A stretch of DNA of 64,000 nt from JAHEAO01 sp942492375 (GTDB taxonomy: Bacteria; Pseudomonadota; Alphaproteobacteria; Rhodobacterales; Rhodobacteraceae): assembly GCA_942492375.1 (NCBI GenBank), contig CALOEL010000002.1, positions 248,001 through 312,000 of the forward strand, in the 5' to 3' direction. The notes beneath the pieces were generated by a model that was not told the DNA's origin, searched no databases, and saw only the letters and a list, made by a program, of their open reading frames with translations. Positions 18,758 to 27,736 of the stretch are shown in pieces (position 1 is the first letter of the stretch; each line of letters starts with the position of its first letter). The translations under genes were made by a program, and so were the position numbers.

Positions 18758-20272
18758 TCAGGTGAAGCTGTCGGAAAACTGGTCGCGCAGCAGGTTCTTC
18801 TGCACCTTGCCCATCGCGTTCCGGGGCAATTCATCGACCACGACCAGCCGCTTCGGCAGCTTGAATTTCGCCAGACGCTCGCCGCTTTTCGCAAGGATCG
18901 AAACCGGGTCGGGCCGGCCGTCCGGCTGCGGCACCAGAACCCCCACCACCGCTTCGCCGAAATCCGGATGCGGCACGCCGATCACCGCGCTTTCCAGCAC
19001 GCCGGGCATCTCGTCGAGCACCAGTTCGATTTCCTTCGGATAGATGTTGTAACCGCCGGAAATGATCAGATCCTTGGCGCGGCCGACGATGGTCACATAG
19101 CCGTCCTCGTCGATCCGCGCGAGGTCACCGGTGATGAAGAAGCCATCGGGCCGCAATTCCTCGGCGGTCTTCTCGGGCATCCGCCAGTAGCCCTGGAACA
19201 CGTTCGGTCCGCGCACCTCGACCACGCCGATTTCGCCCTGCAGCAACTCTGCGCCGCTTTCGGGATCGGTGATCTTCAGGTCCACGCCGGGCAACGGCCT
19301 GCCGACGGTGCCCGCCCGGCGGGGGCCGTCGTAGGGATTGCTGGTGTTCATGTTGGTCTCGGTCATCCCGTAGCGTTCCAGGATGACATGACCGGTCCGC
19401 GCCTCGAACGCCGCGTGGGTTTCGGCAAGAAGCGGGGCGGAGCCGGACGTGAAAAGGCGGATATGGCCGGTCAGTTCCCGGGTGAAGCGGGGATCGTCGA
19501 GCAGGCGGGTGTAGAAGGTCGGAACCCCCATCATCGCGGTGGCGCGGGGCAGCGCCCCGATCACGGTGTCTGCCGAAAAGCGCGGCAGGAAGATCATCGC
19601 TCCTCCGGTCAGAAGCGCGATATTCGTGGCGACGAAAAGCCCGTGGGTGTGGAAGATCGGAAGCGCATGAAGCTGGATATCCGCCGCAGAGAAACGCCAT
19701 TCCCGGGCCAGCACTTCGGCGTTGGACAAGAGATTTCGCTGGCTCAACATCGCCCCCTTCGAGCGCCCGGTCGTACCTGACGTGTAAAGAAGCGCCGCAA
19801 GATCGTCGGCATTCCTTTCGACGGCATCGTAGCTGTCCGCCATGGCGGCGGCACGGTCGGCCAGCGTGCCGCCGCCCGCTGCATCCATGGTCAGGCAGGT
19901 CGCACCAAGCGCCGTGGCGACCGGGCCGAGCTTCTGCCGGTCCCCGGGGTCGCAGACCAGAAGACGCGCGCCGGAATCGCCAAGGAAATAGCGGATTTCC
20001 TCGGCGGTATAGGCCGTGTTGAGGGGCAGGTAGACGATACCGGCCATGACGCAGGCAGCGTAGACCGCCAGTGCATCCGGAGACTTCTGGACCTGTGACG
20101 CCAGCCGGTCGCCGGGGCGCAGCCCGAGATCGTTCAGCGCATGGGCGAAGCGCGCTGCCCGCGACAGAAACGCGCCGTAGCCAAGGGCCTGGCCGCCATC
20201 GGCCGGCAGCAGGAAGGGTCTGTCGCTGTCCAGATGCGGCGCGAAGAGCGCGTCGTGAAGCGGATTTGGCAT
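18758..20272 (-). CDS. matB: malonyl-CoA synthetase (MatB-type acyl-CoA ligase)
   Basis: A 504-aa ANL-superfamily ligase. Adenylation motifs are YTSGTTGRSKGAMLS (near 165), the YGMTETNM loop (near 300), GDLARIDEDGY (near 385) and the C-terminal catalytic Lys in NAMGKVQKN. The substrate-pocket sequence and overall length match MatB, which makes malonyl-CoA from malonate, ATP and CoA. A closely related short-chain ligase cannot be excluded. Convergent with hemC and 61 bp downstream of hemN on the same strand. Confidence 0.85.
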   Translation of the reverse strand: MPNPLHDALFAPHLDSDRPFLLPADGGQALGYGAFLSRAARFAHALNDLGLRPGDRLASQVQKSPDALAVYAACVMAGIVYLPLNTAYTAEEIRYFLGDSGARLLVCDPGDRQKLGPVATALGATCLTMDAAGGGTLADRAAAMADSYDAVERNADDLAALLYTSGTTGRSKGAMLSQRNLLSNAEVLAREWRFSAADIQLHALPIFHTHGLFVATNIALLTGGAMIFLPRFSADTVIGALPRATAMMGVPTFYTRLLDDPRFTRELTGHIRLFTSGSAPLLAETHAAFEARTGHVILERYGMTETNMNTSNPYDGPRRAGTVGRPLPGVDLKITDPESGAELLQGEIGVVEVRGPNVFQGYWRMPEKTAEELRPDGFFITGDLARIDEDGYVTIVGRAKDLIISGGYNIYPKEIELVLDEMPGVLESAVIGVPHPDFGEAVVGVLVPQPDGRPDPVSILAKSGERLAKFKLPKRLVVVDELPRNAMGKVQKNLLRDQFSDSFT

Positions 20273-20333
20273 GTGCCTGCCCCCAAGAGTACTGGCGCCG
20301 TTCTAGGCGCTTCGGCCCAAGGGGGCAATCGGG

Positions 20334-21689
20334 TCAGACGGCGTGGCTGTGGCCGCTGGCGGTCATTGAATAGGCATCGAAATGACGCGCGATCATGCGG
20401 GCCAGCGGGCGCCCTTCCGGGCGGATCGCCAGCCGCGAGGGGGAAAGATCTACCATCTGCGGGAACGCCCGGTCGATCCCGTCGGCATAGCCGCGAAGCT
20501 GCTCTTGCGGCACGCCGAGTTCCGTCGCCAACTCGGCGAAATCCACCGCGAGGTTGCACAGCAGCACCTCGATGATCCGGCCCCGCTGGATATCCTGCTG
20601 CGTGAAGGCGTGGCCCTTGCGGGTCGCCAGTTCGCCGGCACGAACGGCCGCCTGATAGGCAGAGGTCGCCGGGGCGTTCTGGGCATATCCCTGCGGGTAG
20701 CGCGAGATCGACGAGGCGCCGATCCCGATCAGGGTATCCGATGTGTCCTCGGTATAGCCCTGGAAGTTGCGGCGAAGTTTCCCGGACGCCTGGGCGAGCG
20801 CCAGGCCGTCTTCCGGCCGGGCGAAATGGTCGATGCCGATTTCCTTGTAACCGTCCCAGAGGAAAAGCTGCCGCGCGGTTTCGTAGAGCGACAGGCGATC
20901 TTCCGGCCGGGGCAGGGCATCGGTCGGGATCAGTGTCTGGCGCTTTGCCATCCACGGGACATGCGCATAGCCGTAAAGCGCGACACGGTCGGGCGACAGG
21001 GACAGGACCTTCTGGACGCTCTCGGCGATACTGGCCTCGGTCTGGTGCGGCAGACCGTAGAGAATGTCCATGTTGAGGCTGCTTATGCCGCGTGCGCGCA
21101 ATGCCTCGACCGCGTCTCGGGTGATCTCGTAGCTTTGCTGGCGGCCGATGGTGTTCTGGATCTCGGGGTCGAAATCCTGCACGCCGATCGAAGCGCGGTT
21201 CATTCCGGCCGCGGCGAGAGCGTCCAGTCTTTCATCGTCGATCTCGCTCGGATCGATCTCGACCGAGAACTGCGCGCCCCGGTCGAGCGGCACGAGATCT
21301 GCGATCGCGCCCGCCAGTTCGGCTATCAGCGACGGTTCCAGAAGTGTAGGCGTTCCGCCGCCCCAATGCAGATGCTCCAGCCGCACGTCCTTGGCGAGCA
21401 GGCCCGACAGCGTGCGCAGTTCCGACTTCAGCGACTCGACATAGGCGACGACCGGACCCGCGGTGGACGTGCCCTGGGTCCGGCACGCACAAAACCAGCA
21501 CAACCTGCGACAGAAGGGAATATGCACGTATAGCGAGACCGTTGCGCCCGGTTCTATCGCGCGAATCCAGTTTTCTGTCTCGGAGGCATTGCTGCGCGCC
21601 GAGAATTGTGGTGCGGTAGGGTAGCTGGTGTAGCGCGGCACACGCGCGTCAAACAGCCCCAGGGAGCGGAGTTGCGATTGCGTCTTCAT
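20334..21689 (-). CDS. hemN: oxygen-independent coproporphyrinogen III oxidase (radical SAM)
   Basis: A 451-aa radical SAM enzyme performing the HemF reaction without oxygen. ATG 21687-21689 (MKTQSQLRSLGLF) gives the standard N-terminus; the frame is open 21 codons further, into the FNR box. The [4Fe-4S] cysteines are C60-x3-C64-x2-C67 in YVHIPFCRRLCWFCACR, followed by GGGTPT. The FNR site at 21724-21737 lies 35 bp upstream of the start and is shared with fnrL, so anaerobic induction is expected. Confidence 0.95.
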   Translation of the reverse strand: MKTQSQLRSLGLFDARVPRYTSYPTAPQFSARSNASETENWIRAIEPGATVSLYVHIPFCRRLCWFCACRTQGTSTAGPVVAYVESLKSELRTLSGLLAKDVRLEHLHWGGGTPTLLEPSLIAELAGAIADLVPLDRGAQFSVEIDPSEIDDERLDALAAAGMNRASIGVQDFDPEIQNTIGRQQSYEITRDAVEALRARGISSLNMDILYGLPHQTEASIAESVQKVLSLSPDRVALYGYAHVPWMAKRQTLIPTDALPRPEDRLSLYETARQLFLWDGYKEIGIDHFARPEDGLALAQASGKLRRNFQGYTEDTSDTLIGIGASSISRYPQGYAQNAPATSAYQAAVRAGELATRKGHAFTQQDIQRGRIIEVLLCNLAVDFAELATELGVPQEQLRGYADGIDRAFPQMVDLSPSRLAIRPEGRPLARMIARHFDAYSMTASGHSHAV

Positions 21690-21723
21690 GTGCCTATCTA
21701 GGCCCCGACGCTCGGCTGCAGCC

Positions 21724-21737
21724 TTGACATGGATCAA
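21724..21737. promoter_or_regulatory. FNR box between hemN and fnrL
   Basis: TTGACATGGATCAA, a near-perfect FNR/FnrL consensus (TTGAY-N4-ATCAA). It is the only such site in the 62-bp divergent gap. It ends 14 bp before the fnrL ATG, a position that would suit negative autoregulation of fnrL and control of hemN. Confidence 0.88.
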
Positions 21738-21751
21738 TCGGAAACGCGCCA

Positions 21752-22492
21752 ATGGACGAGATTACATTCAAGACGAAAGATTGCGGCACTTGCCCGATCC
21801 GTCACAATGCGGTCTGCGCCCGCTGTGAACCCGATGAATTCGCGCATCTGGACCGGATCAAGTACTATCGCAGCTACGAGGCCGGCCAGCCGATCGTCTG
21901 GTCCGGGGATCACATGGATTTCGTGGCATCCGTCGTCACCGGGGTCGCCGCGCTGACCCAGACGATGGAGGACGGGCGCACCCAGATGGTCGGTCTATTG
22001 CTCCCCTCCGACTTCCTTGGCCGTCCGGGACGCAACACCGTCGTATACGACGTGACCGCCGTCACCGACCTGACCCTCTGCTGCTTCCGCCGCAAACCCT
22101 TCGAGGACCTGCTGGTATCGACGCCGCATGTCAGCCAGCGCTTGCTGGAAATGACGCTGAACGAACTCGATTCCGCGCGCGAATGGATGCTTGTGCTGGG
22201 CCGCAAGACTGCGCGTGAGAAGATCGCGAGCCTTCTGTCCATCATCGCGCGGCGCGAGGCGTCGCTGCATCTGGCCCGCTCGCCCGACGGATCGCGATTC
22301 GAACTGCCGCTGACGCGCGAGGCGATGGCCGATTACCTTGGCCTGACGCTTGAAACGGTCAGTCGCCAGATTTCCGCGCTGAAAAAGGATGGCATCATCG
22401 AACTGAACGGGACACGGCGCGTGCATATCCCCGATTTCGGCGCATTGCTTGCAGAGACCGGCGACGATTCCGATGGCGGCTTTCTGACCTGA
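21752..22492 (+). CDS. fnrL: oxygen-sensing transcriptional regulator FnrL
   Basis: A 246-aa Crp/Fnr regulator. N-terminal cysteines C11, C14 and C22 plus C110 (or C111) match the FnrL pattern that ligates an oxygen-labile [4Fe-4S] cluster. The cyclic-nucleotide-binding-type fold (about 30-145) is followed by a winged HTH with LTLETVSRQIS, whose E..SR residues read TTGAT half-sites. In Rhodobacter FnrL activates cbb3 oxidase, hemN and hemA. Here sites lie before hemN/fnrL, ccoN and ccoG. Confidence 0.94.
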   Translation: MDEITFKTKDCGTCPIRHNAVCARCEPDEFAHLDRIKYYRSYEAGQPIVWSGDHMDFVASVVTGVAALTQTMEDGRTQMVGLLLPSDFLGRPGRNTVVYDVTAVTDLTLCCFRRKPFEDLLVSTPHVSQRLLEMTLNELDSAREWMLVLGRKTAREKIASLLSIIARREASLHLARSPDGSRFELPLTREAMADYLGLTLETVSRQISALKKDGIIELNGTRRVHIPDFGALLAETGDDSDGGFLT

Positions 22493-22929
22493 TGGCTGAT
22501 CGGGCGGCGGTCCGGCAGGGCGGGCCGACATTCCTTTTCGTGCCGATGTCCGATCTTGACGCGCTCGGCTCGACCCGCCCGATGGAACCCGGCGGGTCGC
22601 AACTGAAGCGGTCGGCGGGGACCGGCAGCGCCTATCTGTACACGCCCGCGACGGATGCCGATTATCAGACCCGGATGTTCTCGCCGAAAGAAGGAATTCC
22701 CGAGGATCCTGCGACGGGGTCGGCCAGCGCCATCCTGGCGGCGCAATTGCAGGCGGCAGGAGCGCTGGATCTGGGCAAGAACCGTCTGAGGTTGCTTCAG
22801 GGTGTCGAAACGGGCCGGCCGAGCCGAATTGGCCTGACGGTAATCGTTACCGACGGCGGCATCGCCGAACTCCGTGTCGATGGCGGCGCCGTGGCAATAT
22901 CTTCGGGACAGATCGTTCGGCCAGACTGA
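22492..22929 (+). pseudogene. C-terminal half of a PhzF-family isomerase
   Basis: A 145-aa frame whose start overlaps the fnrL stop by one base. From about residue 10 (GPTFLFVPMSDLDAL) it matches the second half of PhzF epimerase-like proteins, including EDPATGSASAIL and the Gly-rich tail. Family members are near 260-300 aa and carry the catalytic Glu in the missing N-terminal half. The sequence joins directly to the end of fnrL, so a deletion probably removed the front. It may still be translated by coupling but should be inactive. Confidence 0.75.
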
Positions 22930-22940
22930 TCGGCGCCGCT

Positions 22941-23780
22941 TCAATGCGCCATCAGGACCGGAACCTTGGCCAGTTGCAGCATGTTGCGTGTCGCGCCGCC
23001 CAGGATGGATTCGCGGAAGCGCGAATGACCGTAGGCGCCCATCACGAGCATGTCCGCGTTCTGGTCCTGGACATGGCGCGCGATCACGTCGGACACACGC
23101 GGCATCGTCTTGGCAAGCACCGAGATCTCGGCATCGGCACCGTGCCGGGCCAGCATTGTGGATAGCGCCCCGCCGGGATCGGACCGGGTGCTGGAATGGG
23201 CGGGCGGATCGATGACGGCGATGTTCACGCAATCGGCCTTGACCAGCAGCGGCAGCGCGCGCTGAACCGCGGTCAGGGCCTCGCGGCTTTCATTCCAGGC
23301 AACGACGATGCGGCCGATCTTCCTGGGAAGGCTGGCATCGTCCGGGATCACCAGCACCGGTGCACCGGCATCGAACAGCGAGGCTTCGACGATCGCCTCG
23401 CATTCATGGCCGCGACCCGGCCCGTAGGGCAGCCCGAGTACGACCATGTCGCTGAACCGCATGAATTGCGACAGGAACGGCCCGAGGCCCGCGGATTGCG
23501 CCGCCAGCGCGTCGGCGGCCCAGGAAATATCGCGCCGGGAAAGGTGGTCCTTGACGGCCTTCTCCAGCTCGACCGCCTGTTCTTCCGCTTCGGCCAGGGT
23601 GCTCTGCATCGCCATCGCGCCCGTACCGGCATAGTAGAATCCCGGCTGGGTGTGGTCGATCCCAAGACAGTAGACATCCAGATGTCCGTCTTCCCGCTCT
23701 GCAAGATCTGCTGCGGCGTCAAGCACATGGCGATGCAGCGCCATGTCCGTGACGACCGTACTTATTGATTTGAATGACAT
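22941..23780 (-). CDS. universal stress protein with tandem Usp domains
   Basis: A 279-aa protein with two UspA domains. The start at ATG 23778-23780 is set by GAGGAGAA 6-7 nt upstream; the frame is open 14 codons further. The C-terminal domain carries a nucleotide-binding-like glycine pattern, GAYGHSRFRESILGGATRN (G-x2-G-x9-G-S/T type). The N-terminal domain is more degenerate. An FNR box 90 bp upstream, in the divergent region with ccoN, suggests induction at low oxygen. Usp genes beside cbb3 loci are common. The role is inferred as stress survival. Confidence 0.88.
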   Translation of the reverse strand: MSFKSISTVVTDMALHRHVLDAAADLAEREDGHLDVYCLGIDHTQPGFYYAGTGAMAMQSTLAEAEEQAVELEKAVKDHLSRRDISWAADALAAQSAGLGPFLSQFMRFSDMVVLGLPYGPGRGHECEAIVEASLFDAGAPVLVIPDDASLPRKIGRIVVAWNESREALTAVQRALPLLVKADCVNIAVIDPPAHSSTRSDPGGALSTMLARHGADAEISVLAKTMPRVSDVIARHVQDQNADMLVMGAYGHSRFRESILGGATRNMLQLAKVPVLMAH

Positions 23781-23869
23781 GCCCAATTCTCCTCGAATGC
23801 CGACGTGACACGTGCCAGGCACGCTCGGACCTCATTGTCGCAGATTGCTGCTTCGATTTGGGTATCTCT

Positions 23870-23883
23870 TTGACATGGATCAA
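23870..23883. promoter_or_regulatory. FNR box between usp and ccoN
   Basis: TTGACATGGATCAA, identical in all 14 bases to the hemN/fnrL site. It is 97 bp before ccoN and 90 bp before the divergent usp gene, so it can serve as an activator site for either or both. Confidence 0.88.
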
Positions 23884-23979
23884 TGCGTGAGGGTGCGGCA
23901 GCGGCCAGATACGGCCCTGTCGAACCGGGCCCGGCCACGTCGCAAGACGAGGTCCGGGTAAGAACGAGGGAACGCGAAG

Positions 23980-25587
23980 ATGTGGGACTACATTAAACTG
24001 GTGATTCTGGGACTCACGGCCCTGTTAGCTGCGATCGCCGCCAATTACGCGCGCGATCTGGCCTACCAGGTCCATGCCATCATCATCATGTTGGTGGCGG
24101 GCGGGGTTTTTCTCTGGACTCTGCGACGCACCGACGAGCCCAGACCTGCGGCTGAAGCCGGCTACATGGACGGCGTCATTCGCGCCGGCGTCATCGCCAC
24201 GGCTTTGTGGGGTGTGACCGGCTTTCTGGTCGGGGTCTGGATCGCGTTCCAGCTGGCGTTCCCCGCGCTGAACTACGAATGGCTGCAAGGCTTCGGCAAC
24301 TTTGGCCGGCTGCGGCCGCTGCACACCTCGGCCGTCATTTTCGCCTTCGGCGGCAACGCCCTGATCGCGACGTCGTTCTATGTCGTCCAGCGTACCAGCG
24401 CGGCACGGCTCTGGGGCGGCAACCTCGGATGGTTCGTGTTCTGGGGCTACCAGCTTTTCATCGTGCTGGCCGCGACCGGCTATCTGCTGGGCGCAACCCA
24501 GTCCAAGGAATATGCCGAGCCCGAATGGTATGTGGATATCTGGCTGACGGTCGTCTGGCTGGCCTATCTGGCGGTCTTCCTGGGCACGATCATCAAGCGC
24601 AAGGAACCGCATATCTACGTTGCGAACTGGTTCTACCTGTCCTTCATCGTGACGATCGCGATGCTGCATGTCGTCAACAACCTGTCGATCCCGGTGTCGA
24701 TCTTCGGATCGAAATCGGTGCAGGTCTTCGCCGGCGTGCAGGACGCCATGGTGCAGTGGTGGTACGGCCACAACGCCGTGGGCTTCTTGCTGACCGCCGG
24801 TTTCCTCGGGATGATGTACTACTTCGTTCCGAAACAGGCAGAGCGCCCGGTCTATTCCTACAAGCTGTCGATCATCCACTTCTGGGCGCTGATCTTCCTT
24901 TATATCTGGGCCGGTCCGCACCATTTGCACTACACCGCCTTGCCCGACTGGGCCGGCACGCTGGGCATGGTGTTTTCGGTGATCCTGTGGATGCCCTCCT
25001 GGGGTGGCATGATCAACGGGCTGATGACTCTGTCGGGCGCCTGGGACAAGCTGCGCACCGATCCGATCATCCGGATGATGGTGATCTCGATCGGCTTTTA
25101 CGGCATGTCGACCTTCGAGGGTCCGATGATGTCGATCCGCGCGGTGAACTCTCTGTCGCATTACACCGACTGGACCATCGGCCACGTCCATTCCGGCGCG
25201 CTTGGCTGGAACGGCATGATCACCTTCGGTGCGCTCTACTTCCTGGTGCCAAAGCTCTGGCAGCGCGAGCGGCTGTATAGCCTCAGCCTCGTGAACTGGC
25301 ACTTCTGGCTCGCCACCATCGGCATCATTCTCTACGCCGCCTCGATGTGGGTGACGGGGATCATGGAGGGCCTGATGTGGCGCGAAGTGGATGCGAACGG
25401 CTTCCTGGTGAACAGCTTTGCCGACACCGTCGCCGCCAAGTTCCCGATGTATGTGGTCCGCGCGATCGGCGGGGCTCCTGTTCCTCACCGGCGCGATCAT
25501 CATGTGCTACAACCTGTGGATGACCGTGCGGAAGGCCCCTGCCAAGGCCGCCGTCATGGCTCCGGCCGAGTGAGGGCTGAAGAATGA
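23980..25587 (+). CDS. ccoN: cbb3-type cytochrome c oxidase subunit I, frameshifted near the 3' end
   Basis: Catalytic subunit of the high-affinity oxidase (low-spin haem b, haem b3-CuB site), about 12 membrane helices. It is in frame to about residue 497 (KFPMYVVRAIGG). A run GGGG at 25471-25474 then shifts it. The given frame ends in a polar 38-aa tail (PHRRDHHVLQP) at 25587. Removing one G restores LLFLTGAIIMCYNLWMTVRK and a TGA at 25571-25573, the normal 530-aa end with the last helix. This is either a sequencing/assembly error or a real mutation. First gene of ccoNOQP, under the FNR box at 23870. Confidence 0.93.
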   Translation: MWDYIKLVILGLTALLAAIAANYARDLAYQVHAIIIMLVAGGVFLWTLRRTDEPRPAAEAGYMDGVIRAGVIATALWGVTGFLVGVWIAFQLAFPALNYEWLQGFGNFGRLRPLHTSAVIFAFGGNALIATSFYVVQRTSAARLWGGNLGWFVFWGYQLFIVLAATGYLLGATQSKEYAEPEWYVDIWLTVVWLAYLAVFLGTIIKRKEPHIYVANWFYLSFIVTIAMLHVVNNLSIPVSIFGSKSVQVFAGVQDAMVQWWYGHNAVGFLLTAGFLGMMYYFVPKQAERPVYSYKLSIIHFWALIFLYIWAGPHHLHYTALPDWAGTLGMVFSVILWMPSWGGMINGLMTLSGAWDKLRTDPIIRMMVISIGFYGMSTFEGPMMSIRAVNSLSHYTDWTIGHVHSGALGWNGMITFGALYFLVPKLWQRERLYSLSLVNWHFWLATIGIILYAASMWVTGIMEGLMWREVDANGFLVNSFADTVAAKFPMYVVRAIGGAPVPHRRDHHVLQPVDDRAEGPCQGRRHGSGRVRAEE

Positions 25588-26369
25588 GCGAGAAACCCCC
25601 CATCCCCGCATCGGCAACCGGCATCGGCGAGCGCCCGAAACGGCGCAGCATCCTGGACCGCCACAAGGTGCTGGAAAAAAACGCCATGCTGCTGCTGATC
25701 TTCAGCTTTCTCGTTGTGACGATCGGCGGCGTCGTAGAGATCGCACCGCTCTTCTACCTCGAGAACACGATCGAGGAAGTGGAAGGCGTGCGGCCCTACA
25801 GCCCGCTGGAACTGACCGGCCGCGACATCTACGTGCGCGAGGGCTGCTATGTCTGTCACAGCCAGATGATCCGCCCGATGCGCGACGAGGTCGAACGCTA
25901 TGGCCATTACTCGCTGGCAGCGGAATCGATGTATGATCACCCGTTCCAGTGGGGATCCAAGCGCACCGGGCCGGACCTGGCCCGTGTCGGCGGACGCTAT
26001 TCCGATGAATGGCATGTCGATCACCTGGTCGATCCGCAATCCGTCGTGCCGGAATCGGTCATGCCGAAATACGGCTTCCTGCGCGACCAGCTGATCGACG
26101 CCGAGCACACGGCGGACCTGATGCGCACGCATCGCTTCGTCGGCGTGCCCTATAGCGAAGAGATGATCGAGATGGCGGCCGCCGATTTTGCGGCGCAGGC
26201 AGATCCGGACAGCGACTGGGACGGCCTCGTGGAACGCTATCCCGGTGCGGTGGTCAGCAATTTCGACGGCGCGCCGGGCATCTCCGAGATGGATGCGCTG
26301 ATCGCTTATATGCAGATGCTGGGAACGCTGGTCGATTTCTCGACCTTCACCCCGGATGCAAGCCGATAG
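25584..26369 (+). CDS. ccoO: cbb3-type cytochrome c oxidase subunit II (monohaem)
   Basis: A 261-aa membrane-anchored cytochrome c. One N-terminal helix (about 34-55) precedes a periplasmic haem domain with C88-Y-V-C91-H92 and a distal Met (PESVMPKY, near 160). It passes electrons from CcoP to CcoN. The start lies 10 bp after the restored ccoN stop, or overlaps the frameshifted stop by 4 bp. Confidence 0.96.
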   Translation: MSEKPPIPASATGIGERPKRRSILDRHKVLEKNAMLLLIFSFLVVTIGGVVEIAPLFYLENTIEEVEGVRPYSPLELTGRDIYVREGCYVCHSQMIRPMRDEVERYGHYSLAAESMYDHPFQWGSKRTGPDLARVGGRYSDEWHVDHLVDPQSVVPESVMPKYGFLRDQLIDAEHTADLMRTHRFVGVPYSEEMIEMAAADFAAQADPDSDWDGLVERYPGAVVSNFDGAPGISEMDALIAYMQMLGTLVDFSTFTPDASR

Positions 26370-26379
26370 GGAGCGGAAG

Positions 26380-26568
26380 ATGAACTATCACATATTGCGC
26401 GAGATCGCCGACAGCTGGTTTCTTCTGGCGATGTTCGTCTTCTTCCTCGGATGTGTTGTCTGGGCATTCCGTCCCGGCAGCCGCAAGGTTCACAGCGACA
26501 CCGCAAATATCCCCTTCCGGCACGAGGATGCGCCCGCGCCGGAGAGCCAAGCGAAAGGGGCCGATTAG
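26380..26568 (+). CDS. ccoQ: cbb3-type oxidase subunit IV (CcoQ/FixQ)
   Basis: A 62-aa single-helix protein (helix about 13-31) with the family's FFLGCVVWAFRPGSRKVH core and a polar C-terminus. ATG 26380 is preceded by GGGAG; an in-frame upstream ATG overlapping ccoO is not needed. It stabilises the core oxidase in known systems. It ends one base before ccoP starts. Confidence 0.93.
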   Translation: MNYHILREIADSWFLLAMFVFFLGCVVWAFRPGSRKVHSDTANIPFRHEDAPAPESQAKGAD

Positions 26569-27429
26569 ATGGCCAAGAAACCGGTTGCACCACAATCCGA
26601 GCCCGAAACCACCGGCCATAGCTGGGATGGGATCGAGGAATACAACAACCCTCTGCCGCGCTGGTGGCTCTGGACCTTCTACGCCACGATCTTCTGGGGC
26701 GTCATCTACACGATCGCCTATCCCGCCTGGCCGCTGGTCAACAAGGCGACCGCCGGTATCCTGGGCTATTCCACCCGCACCGAGGTGGCGAAGGACATCC
26801 AGAGCTTCGCCGACGCCAATGCGTCCATCGAGGCGAAGCTGGCCGCAGCCGATCTGACCGCCATCGCGGCCGACCCCGAACTGCAGGATTTCGCGAGAAA
26901 CGCGGGTGCTGCGGTTTTCCGCACCAATTGCTCGCAATGCCACGGGTCGGGTGCGGCAGGTGCGCGGGGCTATCCCAACCTTCTTGACGACGAATGGCTT
27001 TGGGGCGGGGATATCGAGGCGATCGCCTATACGGTGAATCACGGTATCCGCAACGAAACCGACGAGGCCCGCTTTTCGCAGATGCCCGCCTTCGGCGAGA
27101 TCCTGAGCGAGGAAGAGATCGACCAGGTCGTCGCCTATGTCCAGAAGTTGTCGGGTCAGGACCACGATGCAGCCTTGGCCGCTGCCGGCGAGACGGTGTT
27201 CACCGACAATTGCACGGCTTGCCATGGCGAGAACGGCACGGGCGACCGCGAACAGGGTGCACCAGACCTGACCGACGCGATCTGGCTATATGGCGGCGAT
27301 GCGGAAACCCTGCATGAAACGGTTGTCAACGCGCGGTTCGGCGTGATGCCCGCCTGGGGCGAGCGGCTGTCCGAAGCCGAGGTGAAAGCAGTTTCGGCCT
27401 ATGTCCACCAGCTGGGAGGCGGTGAATAG
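26569..27429 (+). CDS. ccoP: cbb3-type cytochrome c oxidase subunit III (dihaem)
   Basis: A 286-aa dihaem cytochrome c, entry point for electrons from cytochrome cy or c2. The N-terminal helix (about 32-55) is preceded by DGIEEYNNPLPRWW. Two haem domains follow, with C121-S-Q-C124-H125 and C215-T-A-C218-H219, and distal Mets in SQMPAFG and GVMPAWG. Last gene of ccoNOQP. Confidence 0.97.
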   Translation: MAKKPVAPQSEPETTGHSWDGIEEYNNPLPRWWLWTFYATIFWGVIYTIAYPAWPLVNKATAGILGYSTRTEVAKDIQSFADANASIEAKLAAADLTAIAADPELQDFARNAGAAVFRTNCSQCHGSGAAGARGYPNLLDDEWLWGGDIEAIAYTVNHGIRNETDEARFSQMPAFGEILSEEEIDQVVAYVQKLSGQDHDAALAAAGETVFTDNCTACHGENGTGDREQGAPDLTDAIWLYGGDAETLHETVVNARFGVMPAWGERLSEAEVKAVSAYVHQLGGGE

Positions 27430-27440
27430 GGCCATCGAAT

Positions 27441-27512
27441 CCGGGCGCGAAAGCGTCCGGGTAACGGCACCGACCCCTGATCCTGTTCGCGCGTTTCTTC
27501 GGGGTCGGTGCC
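27441..27512 (+). terminator. double hairpin downstream of ccoP
   Basis: Hairpin 1 is CCGGGCGC-GAAA-GCGTCCGG (27441-27460), a GNRA tetraloop with one G-U pair. Hairpin 2 has perfect 12-bp arms GGCACCGACCCC / GGGGTCGGTGCC (27466-27512) around a 23-nt loop, followed by ACATTTTC. They probably end or stabilise the ccoNOQP mRNA. The rest of the 384-bp gap (to 27813) holds only the FNR-like box; an open frame across it looks spurious. Confidence 0.65.
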
Positions 27513-27736
27513 ACATTTTCGAACGGCGGTTGCCAGGCCGGCAGTCGCCGTTTCCTTTCGGCCCGATGACCAGCCTGCCGAAGCGTATCACGATGTCAGG
27601 AGCGGTTCCGCAAGTCGATTGCGCCACACGGTCCGGATGCCTAGGTCGATCATGCCGGAGCGCGCGTCGCAGTCCGGCGGGTCCGGTCGGCCCCTCCAGC
27701 GGCCGGTGCCCGCGGGCGGCTTGGGCTCCGGCGCCT

